DNA of 64,000 nt from Cylicocyclus nassatus (lineage: Eukaryota > Nematoda > Chromadorea > Rhabditida > Strongylidae): NCBI GenBank assembly GCA_958299035.1, contig CATQJL010000316.1, positions 40,040,025-40,104,024 of the forward strand, given 5' to 3'. Within the stretch, counting starts at the first letter, position 1. The number at the start of each line of letters is the position of its first letter. The translations under genes and the position numbers were made by a program. The notes beneath the pieces are model-generated. The model saw nothing but the letters and a program-made list of their open reading frames with translations, did not search any database and was not told the DNA's origin. Shown here piece by piece: positions 46,301-59,558 of this stretch.

Positions 46301-49087
46301 CGAGCAACATCCTAAATTGTCACGACATTATACTTCACTCCTATTCCGCAAAATCCAAGCTCACCTTAGGATCCGTGCGACAAATATAGTTATTCTCGTA
46401 TGCTTTCAATGGTGAGAGCATACCACGTTCAATAAGCTTATTAATAATCTCATCTGCCTCATGTTGACTTCCATCGCAGATGTAAATACCTAAAAAGGAT
46501 GCTACTTGTCTTGACAAAACGTAAAATCATCAGCAAAACTGTGAGCCCACGGCCGGGATCGAACCGACAATCTTCTGATTAGAAGTCAGACGCCTTATCC
46601 ATTAGGCCACGCGGGCACACTATTGCAACGGCTATTTGCACTTACCACGCGGGCGCATCAATTCGGTTTTTTCAGCGATGAATTTCTGGACCTTTGGTGG
46701 GAGTAAGTGGAAATCACCCTGAAATAATTGCCCATAGAACATTTTCGTAAATTTTTGCAATTTTCCACCTTGTTGAAATTCTCATTGAATTTCCATTTGT
46801 GTTACTCTTTAACTTACAATAAATTTAATTTTTGAATATTAAGCAGCTTGATTCGTCTGGCTGAGCATTTTGGAATTAAACTTAATCCCATGAAAAATCT
46901 GATTTTGAAAAAAGGAAGACTTATAATCTCCACTGCGAAAAATTACACAACAAAAATAAGAGAAAACTAATCTACATATCTTCGATATGTTTCATTGGGT
47001 TATTCAACTTCAAATTCTTGACAATTTTTCTGAGGCTCAAAAGATTCCGATGTCAACATAAACAAAACAAAGGCTTTCTCGTTTTCTTTATTTGTTTCCC
47101 TTTCCATTTATACCTTTTTGGCAACATGCTCTGCATTAAAATCAAGAAAACCAGATGCGCAAACCCACACCAGCTTGGCTGGTTACTGAATGTTCTTTTA
47201 TAATATTCTTAATTTCTAGAAAAAGTTTAACGCAGTTGGTAGCGCTTGAGTACCAGGTGATTGTACAATAATCTGGGAAGAAAAATCAAAAAGGAGAGCA
47301 ATTGCGAAGTATTAATCAAATAGGGAAGCTTTTTTCCAGTTTTTCATGGACTTCTTTCCTCTTATGAATTTTTACTTATCACAAGATGTCAATTCTTTTG
47401 GAAATTTATGACAGCAACTGGGTCTGGAATGATATGAATCCAAATTTTCACCATTACCACATTTTTTGTGATTTGTAAGTATTGAAAAATGCGGTCCTTT
47501 TACTATTCATAGATTTCCGGGTCCAGTCCCAACTCGATTATGGACTTCCTATTTCACTGAAACGTTCTTGGTTTTGTCCAGCGCATTGTGATAGCGCATG
47601 ATCCCCGTTCTTTTCGGCGATAATAATTGCAAACCACCAGGGGAACAATTACACAAACAACCACGCTCACTGCGTCGACTGGACCCGGGGTCTCAATGCC
47701 ATCAACGCTCGTCTGTGGCTGCTTATAGGTGGCTATCTGATAATTCTGACTGATTGAATCCAAAAACATGGAAAACAAGCTAGCAGAGAAAAGGTCAACT
47801 GATCTTTAAGAGTTGCTGGAAACATCACAGGCAAAAAAAAAATGCAAACAGACAAGTTGTTATCTAGAGCCGGGCAAGATCCTTGGAACGCATTTTTTGA
47901 ATTTTCCCACGTATTTTTCTGTTGGAAAGTTTGTGATACTTCAACGTCTACTTTTTAATCTTTTTCTTGAATTCCCATTTGGAAAGAAGTTATCTCCGAA
48001 ATTAATCAAATGCTTCGTATCTCTCGTTTACTCTCTTATCATCTCTCTCTTGTTTGTTCGCAACTAGACAACCTAACAACTGTGCTCTGCTTATCATAGC
48101 AATCTCAAAAACGTGAGCTAGATTTTTTTGAAAACTACCGGAAGGCATGGTCACTGGTCAAGATATCAGAAAAAATATCAAATGTAGAATTTTGCAAAAA
48201 AGAGGCCAAGCTAGCGTAAGCTAAGACGAGAAGAAATAGTTTATAAGAAATGAACACTGGGTAAAAATTTATTGCTTTTGAAGATTTGATAACTGTGCAA
48301 ATAGCATACATAAAGCATAAGTATGGTGCCAAAAAAAATTCGAGAAATCCTAACTTCTGTTTATTTCAACAAACAGATTTAAGACAGGAAATCGGCGTCG
48401 GCAATGCTTTGAGCAAAACTCAATTTCTAGAAATCAATCAGTGTTTCTCTTTCAAATTCGACCACGAAAAATCTAAAAATTTCGATAAAATTTGATTGGT
48501 TTTACAACTAAGTTCCGATTCAGAATTGTGCTAATTGAATTTTCCACGATCAATGAAATTTGATTTTCAACTAGTGCTTTGATTTTGTTCTACTTAAAAT
48601 CAATATGTGTAAGATTAGAGACTTACTATATGTGTCAATAAATATAACACAATTGAAAGCATTTTTCAAACATTTTGGGCAAATTTTCTATTATTTTTCA
48701 TGTAGAATGAGCTTTGCACAGCAAAAGATCTTTTTCAAAAAAATGTTTTAATTTTCATAAACAAAAGTTTTTTGCTAGACTTCTGTGCCAAAAATTTTTT
48801 GATAGACTATGCTAAAAAAGGACTGTATGTGCCATTGAAAACAAATGTTAAAACACCAAAGCGCTCTTTGCCCTATTTGGCATCTGTCTAGGTTGAGCGT
48901 AATGCCACACTTGCGTCAGACAATTAAACAAACTACTGTTGCTCTGAAATCGGCTACACAAAAAATAAAAATTGAAATCAGTCACCTTGTGAATTGGCAC
49001 ATGGCCAAGACGCTTCATTACTACCTCATTGACGACATAGAAAGCATCGTCGGAGATCTGTCTCAGAGAAGCGTTCGCGGCAGTATC
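43351..49087 (-). CDS. pck: Phosphoenolpyruvate carboxykinase (GTP)
   Basis: Interconverts oxaloacetate + GTP and phosphoenolpyruvate + GDP + CO2. It serves gluconeogenesis and, in parasitic worms, CO2 fixation toward malate. Exons (5' to 3'): 49087-48986, 46718-46646, 46489-46365, 46311-46152, 46101-46031, 45973-45841, 45431-45318, 45259-45156, 45026-44930, 44614-44528, 44479-44352, 44297-44148, 44095-43969, 43914-43811, 43761-43483, 43425-43351 (TAA). All phases join. With a 36-bp first exon (54323-54358) the total is 1,965 nt, 654 residues, the usual family size. Motifs: [24 protein letters not shown]-loop [11 protein letters not shown] with catalytic Cys (about residues 311-322), [40 protein letters not shown]. 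No frame break. Intron donors are GT except a GC donor at 43482-43481. One intron contains a tRNA. Confidence 0.95.
46544..46616 (-). tRNA. tRNA-Arg (anticodon UCU), intronic
   Basis: A 73-nt cloverleaf on the minus strand. Acceptor stem GCCCGCG/CGTGGGC (one G-U), D arm GCCT...AGGC, anticodon stem TCTGA/TCAGA with loop CTTCTAA (anticodon TCT), T arm GTCGG-TTCGATC-CCGGC. Pol III A box TGGCCTAATGG and B box GGTTCGATCCC are intact. No intron. It sits inside the 156-bp pck intron 46490-46645, same strand as the host gene, with almost no extra sequence on either side. Confidence 0.95.
46719..48985 (-). other. pck intron, 2.27 kb
   Basis: AT-rich intron between the exon reading [20 protein letters not shown] and the exon reading [13 protein letters not shown]. 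Bounded by GTGACT and CCTGAAATAATT (AG acceptor CAG). No nested gene found. A tRNA-like A-box near 47230 lacks a B box and cloverleaf. Confidence 0.6.
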
Positions 49088-50249
49088 CTGGAAAATTTTG
49101 ATAGAATACAGATAGTCTCAAGATTTCTAACGAGTACAGCTGGTTTTTTTTACAAATTTTTAATATCGTCCTTATATGCCTACCTCATATCCTAGCTGAT
49201 TACTTGGGTTGGTTTCGAAGGAATAAGGAAAGAGGAGAAAGATGGGGAAGGAGGAGAGAGAGGAGGAGAAGTTTTGTAAATCACAAAACCAGGCCTTAAC
49301 AGCTCAAAACTAGTAATTCATGGCATATGACGCAACTTCCAAACAGTTCTCGGCACAGCTGCCACAGGGTCAAGCTGGATATCGTTTTTGGGACAAAAAG
49401 CAGAGAGGATATCGTTTTTGTGGCCTAAAATACATAGAATTTGACACTTCTCTTTTGATCGACGTTTCGTTTTTTGGGGTTTTTTAACTTCAAACTTTAG
49501 GGCCAAAGGGGACTTCGTACCGGTTTCATTATCAGAGGGAACTTTGTTTTGAAAATTCCTCGGTGCCAGCTCGTGCCGATTCCTGCTTCCAAACCGTGGG
49601 TTATTTCTCGTACACGATAGATTTTTTCTGCACATAATTCTCATACACAGACGTATTTTCAACGTACATGGTGATTGAATTATGCCGTAAACACAAAAAC
49701 CAGTTCTTTTTGTATAAGCGTAAACATGTAAGTACACAATTTTGAAAGAGATTTTTTTTGCAATGAATTTTGGGAGTAACATTACTCATACTACATAGCA
49801 GAAACTGCCAACCTTCCTCTCATATTACTGAGAAGATGACCAATCCTGACGAGATGGACGTTGGTTTGTGGTAGCGAGGTGTTTTTCGCAATAAGAGAAC
49901 AGGACAAGGGGAAAGATTATGATATCCAGAAAGACGGAAAATAAACATTGATCGTTTGAGGGAATTTGATGAAAAATCCTGCAGATATTTTCAAGAGCAA
50001 CTGCTTGGTCCTCTCAAAAATGAAAGATTTTGTTCCGCAAATGAAAAGTAAAATCAGTATTGCTATGATAAAGTTGCCTCTTTCCATTTTGACCTCAAAA
50101 GCATTTCTTGATGACTAGACCTACAAATACAATTTTTGGAAAAAAATCCGGGAAGCAAGTCATTTTTTGTAGAAAGAGAGAAAAAGGAAGAAAAAGTGTG
50201 CGTAAGTTGGCCCATTACACCGTTAATCATTATAAAATATTAAATAGGT

Positions 50250-50515
50250 AACTTTACAAGCACTGCGAGAATTCTCTCTGCAGAGACTTTTTTCTGAGCA
50301 TAATTGCATTCTGGCTCTTTAACTTCAAGGCTTGAAATTTCCTTACTGGAGAGCTATTACGTCGAGATTCAATAAGCACTGGAAAGAGCGGAAAAAATGC
50401 TTGTAGATAATACTCATGGTACTACGACAGGGGCAAAATTCTATGAAAATAGCTGCGTTAACAAAGGCAACTGGAAATCGGACAGAACTTTTGAAACAGC
50501 CTGGTATGAAGCCGT
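50250..50515. repeat. Dispersed repeat shared with 26875-27115
   Basis: Same word order as the 26.9-kb copy (GCTTGAAATTTC, ATAAGCACTGGA, AATCGGACAGAACTTTTGAA). Non-coding, boundaries approximate. Confidence 0.5.
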
Positions 50516-52852
50516 CTTGAAGATGCTTGCTTTTCTGTAGAATGGTAATCCAAGCATTAAATAAAATAAAGACTTGATGGTTTGGTAAACTCAAAAATGG
50601 ATTTTCAAGCACTCAACAGAATCTCAAATTTTTCTAACAGTAAGAATTAAAAGGAGTCTGCTTCTGACTAGTGCACGGTTGCCACCATAGGTATTTAAGA
50701 AAAAATTCATTCTATCATTTGTTAGTATTTATATTATTGGTAACTAAAATTTACTAATATTTCTGGTAAGTTCCTTTCATTTCTACCAAGCGGTTCTTCG
50801 TTGAAATCAGTTGGTTTGCCAGACACCTATGAAGAAGAGTTAGCGTTAGGGAATGAACACGAATAGGTTGACTAGCTCTTTATGAAACAAAGGTTTGTAA
50901 GAGCTAGGTGTTCTTCGCAACAAGATATATTTTTTAATTAGTTTTTACCTTCCAGAAATCTTGAATTTTTTACATTGGGACACGATTTGCGACATTCAAT
51001 GCTCACACTCAAAAAAAAACCCGACCCAAGACGGTTTTCTTCCCAGTTGCAACCTCTCCATGCTCTTGGTCTTCAGTCTTTCTATTGGCTCGCGAACCCA
51101 GCGTTCACTTCCCCATAAGCAGCGACTAAAGGCCGATGGCTACTTCGCATCCCCCTTATCGAGTCGAAAATTCACATTTCCACCCAAATCACAACTTTTG
51201 CACTGAACGCTCCTCATTTATTCATTTACGAACCCCTGCACGTGCTCTCGCTCCCCACTGTGAGCCATGCGGACTAGTTTTTATCGACTAGTGGCTGTTT
51301 ACTTCCTTGCGGCAACGTTCCATAGTAGAAATATCGACGCGCGAGCAGCAAAATTGTGAAAGGGGCGTGTCGACATCGTCACTCACTATCTGCACTTTTT
51401 CAAATAACAAGCTTGGTGTCAATACTGCATTCACCAGCAAGATTGAAAATGTTTTCAATGGTAGCGAAGGCTATGAGATTTGTCCCTGAATCGTGGACAT
51501 ATCGATACCCGGAAGAATTTGGGATTGCTGGAAGAATTTTGAGCTGGGCTTCAGGGGGCATCGGGACGCAAATCTTGCTCTAGACACGTACGAGTGGCAT
51601 AGGATAAAGAGCGCCTGTTCCAGCGAAATGTCAGAGCAAAGATCGCCTCGCGGGGATTTCAACGAGACAAATTTTGCATAATTTTGCATTTTAGGCAACT
51701 TCCAGAGGGTAGCAAATTCCAGAAATAATTATCAGGCTTCCAGAGTAACTCTCGTATGTCTTTTTAAGTTTGATGCTATGATGCTTTCCTAATAAAGCTA
51801 CAAAGACACTATCGTAGTGATCAATTTGAAAAATTGTTTAATCCTTTGTCTACGAAGACCACACACACAAGTCAAACATTTTCTCTTAAATCATAAAGAC
51901 TCCGACCGTTACTACCAAATAAGAAAGAAATTGTTTTTTGTTATCGATTTGCAAAGCTACGAAAACCGAGATTTCCATCACAGTTGGGTTGGATGGAGTT
52001 GGCTAATCTCTCATCAAAACTATGATATGACTGACAAGGAGCCAATTACTTTGGTAGATAGAATTTCGAAGAACAGAGAGAATCTACAACAAAATGAGAT
52101 TGCTCAAAGAATATTTTATGCATTTGGCTGTGTTTGGGAAAGGAGTAGTAGGATGCCATAATGTTGTGCAAAAGATGTGCATTTTGATACCATACTTTGT
52201 AAATGTCGTCCTCTGTCCCATTTTTTACAAATTGATAGAAGGTAGACAACAAAGAAATAGTGGCTGGCTCTAATTGAGCGTGATGGCTTGTCTTCTTGAA
52301 CATGGCTTGTCTTTTCACAGTCCAAGCCCAATATAATGATTCCTGAAATTTCACTCATCTCCAATAATATTCTATGTCCATTTCCCCTAGCCACGACCCC
52401 CATCGCTGCGATAAATAATCTCTCATCACCATAAAATCAACGACCAACAACTGCTCTGTCTCCATAGCATCGCTCTGCAGATCGCTCCGACCACAACTGC
52501 CCCTAACTTTGGAACAGACAGCGATACCGAATAACCTGCTAGGTCAACGATCGGTTGCGCTTTCATCGCCACCAGTCGCTCTTGTGAGGTGGGGCGATCA
52601 GGCCTGACTAGGAAGACGGAGCGATGCGCTGTAAACAACTGACTATTCTGCCATAGTGGCAACAATTTGAGAGAAAATGATGTCTGCGGGCAGAAAAACA
52701 GCTAAAGAAGCTCCAAAAGAGATTTGGACTCCCGGATATAAGTCACAAAAACACAGGCAACTGACCAAAACTTCCGCGAACGTTTGGGAAGTTCCGTCGG
52801 GCGGGTCACCTACGGAAGTTCCGAAAAATGCGAACCACAACAGCAAAAGATA

Positions 52853-52924
52853 ACATCTTAGCGAGATTCGAACGGTGCTCTTGTGACTACGAGACTCACT
52901 CACTATTCTCTGCGCTACGGATGC
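52853..52924 (-). pseudogene. tRNA-derived pseudogene (Met-like)
   Basis: 72 nt on the minus strand beginning GCATCCGTAGCGCAGAG, which matches an elongator tRNA-Met-type 5' half, with anticodon-region GTCTCGTAGTC and B-box-like GTTCGAATC. Only 5 of 7 acceptor pairs form, and the T stem and anticodon stem are poor. A decayed tRNA or the head of a tRNA-derived SINE. Confidence 0.4.
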
Positions 52925-54322
52925 CATGTTCAACAATGCACTCTATTTGTTGGCGAGACAAGATCGTAAAAGAAGCACAAGGTCTGCGGAAGTACCGGCA
53001 AGTCGAAGTGCTGCGGAACCGCTGGCATTGTTCGGAAATTCCACAGCATTCTGTGAGAAGCCTGCGGAAGTTCCCGTTTTCAACTAGTCCAAAATCCTGC
53101 GCAAGTACTCTTTTTTGACGTTGCCACTTTTGTAGCAGTAAACAAGATCCGCTGCAAATTTTGCTTGTCCTGCGGAAGTCCCGGTGAATTGTCTGAAAAG
53201 GCGAAGCAGCTGAAGTTTTCAGCTCTTGCTCCCTTATCACCAACTTTACGAAGCAATTTCAGCAATCTTGAGCTAACAAAACTTGCTGGAAATGGCCAAT
53301 CAAGCGAAGTTGTGTTATCGCTCACCCATTGACCAATTTGCTAACAACGTGATAATCAGCTCAAAATTATGGAAAATACATATCATTGCGCTATTCCAGG
53401 TGGAAGACGTCCTACAGATCCCAGTGGTTCTGACAATTATCGAGTAAGGTATGAAGTAATGGTATGTACTCCATGAATAAATAAAAAAGCGAGCAACACT
53501 CTTACACATAGTGAAACCTGATCCTTTTTGTGGAAACTGATAGGGTAAAAAGCTTTTGCAGCAAAAGAAAATGAATTTGAGCTATGCTTTGAGAGGAAAT
53601 CACAGAATGCCGAACAATGCGACAGGCTTATAAATTTTTGGAATCTTCAAAAGGGGACTTTATCACAGAACTGTGATAAGCTTCATTTTGAACGCAGATG
53701 CTATGCACTGAAATTATTTACTATGCTAACAGTGCAAACACAGCGAAAAATTCACTTTTTGGAGAGGGGGGGGGAGAGGGGTGCAATCTTTATATAGATG
53801 ATTTTCTAAGAAATTTCGCAAGTAAGATTACACTGTTAGGACCTGATAATTGATAGGATTTGCTTGAATGAGGGTTTGGTTCACTCCTAAGTGCGTCAAA
53901 ACAGCAAAACTGGCAAAAAAACCAAAAGTCATAGTCTATGATTGTTTTTCACTTGCTCCACCTCAGTAAATCTCTTTAAAAAATAAGCTCGTTAAATTAT
54001 CTTACCCTGATGATAACAAGCAACAGGATTTACGAAAGGACTGAAGCTATTTGCCATGATATTTTATTTTTGCGCCTCATCCCGAGAAAACCAGAACTAC
54101 CAAGAGGAATTAAGCGAATTACCCAGAAATTCTCTTAACTTCTTCTTCTCTTAACTTTTATTCTTTTTCAAAAGCATCGAAATTGGGAAAATATCTGTTT
54201 AACATACAAATCGAATTTCGAAACTCTCTTTCATCCCGAGAAAACGCAGAACTATGCAGAATGAGCAAATAATTTGCCTGAGACATTCTAAGAGCTATCA
54301 AGGCCTAAATATACTAACTTAC

Positions 54323-54358
54323 CCTGAAAGGCGTAAGCGTGCTCGGATCGACGGACAT
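54323..54358 (-). CDS. pck: Predicted first coding exon of pck
   Basis: ATG at 54358-54356, then SVDPSTLTPFR, ending with the strong donor AGG-GTAAGTTAG in phase 0, the phase required by the exon at 49087. The total ORF then becomes 654 residues. Another ATG (54057) with a CAGG-GTAAGA donor at about 54007 is in the wrong phase. No homology supports 12 residues, so the assignment rests on phase, donor strength and length. Confidence 0.4.
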
Positions 54359-56090
54359 CTCGGTGACGAACGTGGACGAACAGTGCCATCGTTGTTGTTG
54401 CCGTCGACGGCCACGCCCCATGGCAGTCGATCAACACTGGCGCTGAACAGTGATCTACCTCTCCTATGCAAGGCGTTTTTTAGAATTTATGGAAGGAGTG
54501 GGTCAGAAAACTTCTCAGGAACTTCCTGAAGTTTTTCTTGGAAAAGCATGCGCTTGATCTTGGAAATCTGTCAGTTTCTTGAAATATCGCTGCTAAGGTG
54601 GATGAAACAGTGATCTACCAGCGCCGAATAATCATCGATACGCTATCGATTCCTTGCAAGCTATACATTTCTAGAGTTTTTCTTCACTTCTTTCTCATTT
54701 CCCTTGGGTGATTTCGATTTCCAAAAAGTTCACTTCAATAGCCTTCAAAGCTCCTAGTGCTCCGAATTTATTTAAAATCTTTTTTTTCTGTGCAATCTCA
54801 TACTAAAATCCCCAAATTCAGCGACAGTGTTTGTTTTGCCGAAAATTTGAACTGCCATAATTCCCACGATACTTATACAAAGTCCTCTTGCGCATAATCC
54901 AAGCATTAAAACATGTAATATGAATCAAACAAAAATATTCTTACGAAAACAAAAAGATGAGCGCTCGTAAAAGCAGGAAGCCCCTATGTGTGATTCATAT
55001 TGGATTTTTGCACTGCTAAATTCAAAAAATCTTTCGAATTTCCACAGTTCGCTTCGATTCTGGTTACAAGAAGAAACAAAACGTTGGCATTAGCTTCTTT
55101 GACGAGAACTTTGGAAAAAATTTCTTCTAGGAGTGAAGCTCTTATTCACGAAAATGTTACACTCATGACCTGAATTAGGCATTTCGAAGTCGCAATTTAC
55201 GGCAACAGCGACTCCTACAAGATTACAAATTTTCTGCTCAGCTGTTGATTTCAGATGAGGTTTTCAGGAGCAAAACCATCAAAGTATTTCTCCCAGCAGA
55301 ATGGAACTGTCGCTTGTAAAAATAATGGATTCGTTCCAAAGATTCTTTCCTCCTGTGAGCAGTAAGCAAATCTCAAAAAATAAAGTAGAGCTTAGATATA
55401 ATTCAATTCAGTTTTTCCCTCTGTTATAGCAAAATTTTTTCTGGTCTGTGCAATAGTCGCTATAGCTCCTCGTGGATTGTTTGCCTCACTTGCATCAAAT
55501 TTTTTGAAATTTTATCTTATGAATTTTGGAAAATCGCAACCAGCAGACAATCAAAACTCTACTATACTGTCATCAAATCTGGTCAGCTTCTTGATGTGTC
55601 CCTTACAAAGGAGCACCGTGGAATCCGCAAGGATTTTGCCTGAAAAAAATGGCTTGGCTTTATCCAAAAAAATCTTAGGGATCTCAATTTGCTCAAGCGC
55701 GATCTTTCTTCATCAGATGTTCTTAAGCACAGTTTCGTAATTTTCCATGGCTAAAAATCGAGAAAACGAAATTTGGCATGCTTTTGCCAAAACGATCCTG
55801 GGCTTTCCCTCAGGTGAATAATCTTTTCTAAACAGCTTTGAAAGTATAACCATGAATTGTCAGCTCTACAACAAGGGTTAGCTCTTTCAAAAATGTTGAA
55901 TTTATCGCTAAAAACCCGAAGAAGCTACGTATCTGCACTTTTGTCTTATTTTTGTTCCCCGTATTTCAACTATGTAAATATTGCACAAACTGTCATGTGG
56001 GTGTCTAATGTGGGCAGTGCCTGCGCAATTTGGGGATCCCCAAGAATTTCATGAGCAAATAGCGATTTTTTGGACATCTGAAATCTTCTA
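54359..56090. other. Upstream of pck, no gene recognised
   Basis: Probably promoter side of pck (minus strand). No recognisable gene. A + strand ORF at 55477-55740 has no identifiable domain. Confidence 0.4.
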
Positions 56091-56769
56091 CAGGGTGTCC
56101 CAAAAAATGTGCCTACTTGATTGTTAATAACTCTCTAGTGATAAAGTCTTTCGAAAAGCTTTATATACCGTTTTGTAGATCTGGCTTCAATTTAGATTTA
56201 CAGTATAGAGCGAATCGCCGGTCGCTCTTCATTACTGTAGGATTACGGTAGAAATTTCAAACATATGGTTTCCCTGTGTAAAAAGCTGTCCTTTCAAAAT
56301 TTTCGAAAAAAAAGTGAAAACTTGTGTTATAGGGTTTTCGTGGGCGCTAAATTCAATACTCAACTATATACAAGATTGCGAAGCTTTCTAAACGTTGTAA
56401 CCGCATTTTTTTGGAAACATTGAAAAAACAGCCGCTACTGCTTACCTCGCATAACTTTTTGATGAAGCATTATGATAAGTTAAGAACTTCACATTTAAAA
56501 CCAGCATCTTTGATTAGCCTAGTGTGAAAATTTTCAGGTTGTTTTGTCTCCTTTCTTGAGGCAAAATAAGGTCTTTCATGGCTCAAAACCCTCTTCATAG
56601 TTCCTACCGTAATCCTACAGTAATGGAAAAATACTCGATAATCCGCTTCTCACCTTTAATCTAAGTTGAAGCCAGCCCTACAATATGGTACCTAAACCTT
56701 TTCGAGAGACTTCATTACATTAGAGTTAATAATGATCAAAAAGTAGGCACATTTTTTTGGGACACCCTG
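56091..56769. mobile_element. MITE, CAGGGTGTCCC family, third copy
   Basis: CAGGGTGTCCCAAAAAATGT after TA; TTTTTTTGGGACACCCTG at the other end (followed by CA, a likely mutated TA). Subterminal GGATTACGGTAG/CTACCGTAATCC inverted words are shared with the other copies. Non-coding. Confidence 0.8.
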
Positions 56770-58360
56770 CATATTTTGGCTCTAAACTTCAGATGAAATA
56801 AAGTTTCTACGGATCGTCATTTTTAAAGGTTGTCAAGTGGTACCTATCCATTTTCTTCGTGTTTAACTCGTCGTGGTAAGATGTAACGCGATGTTAATTC
56901 CAAAACCTAATAAAAAAGAATTGACACTTGCTAAGCATTCCTAGGTGAACAACCTTATTATATGGCTCTTTTTCAAAAATATTGTTTATGTATCATTTTA
57001 TGTATCGTATGTTGGAGGAAGTGGGCAACCTTAGCTCGAATCTGAACGTTGGGGTTACTTATGTTCATGCTTGATCACGCTATGTATTTCTTGTAAGTAG
57101 AGTTTCCCACAACATGCCGCACATAGACCTTATCGGTTGCCTTTACCGGCTCTTATCGCTTTTTCATGCTTAAAACCTCTTGTCAGGGCAGAAGTTCAAA
57201 TAGGAACATGACCACTAAAAATGTGCCCTTTCGTCTGCCGATAGCATCACTTCGGTGGTGTGGCGGGGAAACTTGAAGGAATGTCTTATTTTAATACATC
57301 ACTGCCGAGTATGAGCAATTTGGAAACTTTGACTTATTTGAGCGGTCCTATGAGATTACGCAAAGCATAGCTTCTAACGATAAGAGGAGTAAGAACTGCA
57401 TATTGCTCAAAACGTTCGTGTATTGTCACATTTCAACAGAATTGCGGACAGATTCAAAAAAAGGCACAAATTTTGGTGGCGACCAGAATCAAGCGCGTTG
57501 ATGCGATCCACGACCCCTCTTACGCCCCCCCCCCCTCTCTTCATCCTTCTCCCTATCCCCCATCTCCAAGCTTTTGTGTAGCCTGTATCAACTAAAAGCA
57601 CCCTAAAAAATGCCAATAGGCCCTATCCAAAATCATATATCAGAGGAAGAAAAATCTAGTTTTGAATTGGGTAATAAGCAAGTAACGCTTAGTGCTTAAT
57701 AATAATAAGAAGTAAAGTTTTTAATGTAATGTGTAAATAACCAAAAACTCCGTTTCGTTCCTGCCCTTTGTCGGAGTAAAAGTATTTACAGACCTTCCCC
57801 GGAACTACTAAATTAAAAAATAACCTGCTTACATCACGTAAGAAGGGAAATCCTACAAATATTTAGATGTACTGTAGTGTTGTTGCAAGAAGAGGGATGT
57901 TCTTGACAAAGCAGGACATCGATTTCAGCTTGAATTTAATTGCCACTGTCTAGAGTGAATATAAACAAGAATAAAGTAAAATGAAATAACTAGGAAAAAT
58001 TCGGGAAGACAGCAATTACTTCAATCGTTGTAAATGATTATTTTAATCACTTATAAAACTTATTTTATAATAACGGATAAGAAATTCTTCAGCGATTCAT
58101 GTGTATGGCATAACTTATTCATATTGAGTGTGAATGTGGTCATTTTGGTCCTGGATATAAGAACGCTTTAGACTATGATAGTTTTGGGTTCGATCCCCAT
58201 CTGCGACACTTTTTTTGCAAGAAAAAGAAATGCTATTTTGAGAGGTAAATGGTAAACGCATTTTCTATTGCCTGCATAGATTTTCTCTCAAGCAAAACCA
58301 TTTTAGCACCTTTCGGAACATTGTCATAAACGTACATGAGCACGGTAATTCGAAAATGTA
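56770..58360. other. Intergenic, nothing recognised
   Basis: No supported gene. A B-box-like GGGTTCGATCCCCATC near 58177 lacks the rest of a tRNA. Confidence 0.4.
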
Positions 58361-59017
58361 TTAGGCTGTCCGGAAATTAATGCAGGTTTTGAAGTCCAAC
58401 CGCGATAAGTCATACATTTCTCATTTCTAAGCAGGTTGCAAGATATCATTCGATAGAGCAAAGCAAGCTCTACAAGATGGCAACCTTGCTTTAGCAACAT
58501 CTCTGATCCACCATAAATTTCGAGCCAAAAACTAAAAAGATTCAACAGCCCGAAAAATTAAGAAAAATCGTAACTCAGTTTATAAAATACCTACAAAAAT
58601 TCTAACTTGCTCACATAAACACAATACACATAAGGCATCTATATACGCCATTGCTGTATTTTTTCCCTGTTGAGAATCAAGAAAACGGAAATTTTCGTGC
58701 ATTTGCCAAAGTGGTGTTGTGCCGTTCTCACATGAGTAGTTGTATGTATACTACAAACCTGTAAAGTACAAACGTAAATTTCCAGCTCTCTACAAGCTTT
58801 AGTTCTCGAGGATTTTTCTTAATTTTTCGGGCAGTTGAATTCTTTTAGTTTTTGGCTCGAATTCGTGGTGGATCAGAGATGTTGCTAAAGCAAGGTTGCC
58901 ATCTTTAGAGCTTGCTTTGCTCTATCGAATGATGTTTTGCAACCTGCTTAAAAATGAGAAGTGTATGACTTATCGCGGTTGGAATTCAAAATCTGCATTA
59001 ATTTCCGGACAACCTAA
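58361..59017. mobile_element. Mariner-type MITE, TTAGGYTGTCCGG ends, copy 3
   Basis: TTAGGCTGTCCGGAAATTAA after TA; TTTCCGGACAACCTAA before TA. 657 bp, self-complementary arms with GAGCAAAGCAAGCTCTACAA as in the other copies but a shorter centre. Confidence 0.85.
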
Positions 59018-59558
59018 TAACTAAAGGGAAGGGAAGAGAGGGTGCAAATCAGTGCCCGGACAATTGAAGAAACAAGCTGCAGTCGATCAGGAGCAGTGAG
59101 CTCGAAAAAATGATGTGATTCTAGCAAATTTAGATGCGATCCTAAAAATCACAAACAGAGATTTCGCCTGAAATTTTGTAACTCGCTGAAGACACCACGA
59201 AACAGCCTTAGTTAGTATGGAAAGTAGGAGGATTGCGCCGTACATTAGCAGAATTTGAGCTAGCAAACTTCCAAAATTCCGAAGAAATTTAGGTGCGACT
59301 CAACGACTCCCTTTTCAGTTCGTAGCCATATATAAAATCATAGGAAGATCTACAGACTATACAACAGAACTAAATTCCGCATAGTAGGGCGAACTAAATT
59401 GCATGGGCCACATGAAAATATTACAAAAAATTCACAAAGATTAGTAATTGATCATCATTTGTAGAAATACGAGCTTTAGTCGAGAGTGTGAGGCTTCAGT
59501 CAATGTTCAGAATAAAAATTCTAAGCTAAGTACGTTCAGCGTCTTTATGGCACATATA
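59018..59558. other. Intergenic, nothing recognised
   Basis: No gene or RNA that I can support. Confidence 0.4.

Larger units (their letters stand above)
49088..54322 (-). other. Likely first intron of pck, 5.2 kb
   Basis: Holds a dispersed repeat (50250-50515) and a tRNA-like relic (52853-52924). No other gene recognised. Many short ORFs without domains. If the first exon at 54323-54358 is wrong, part of this is upstream regulatory sequence instead. Confidence 0.4.

Noticed and set aside
47225..47290. Possible tRNA (ACGCAGTTGGTAGCGCT A box)
   Set aside because: No B box and no cloverleaf downstream.
54006..54057. Alternative first pck exon (MANSFSPFVNPVACYHQ)
   Set aside because: Its donor leaves phase 1, which would put the well-supported downstream exon out of frame.
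58170..58215. Possible tRNA (GGTTCGATCCCC B box)
   Set aside because: No matching acceptor 5' strand, D arm or anticodon stem upstream; only the T-arm-like 3' part exists.
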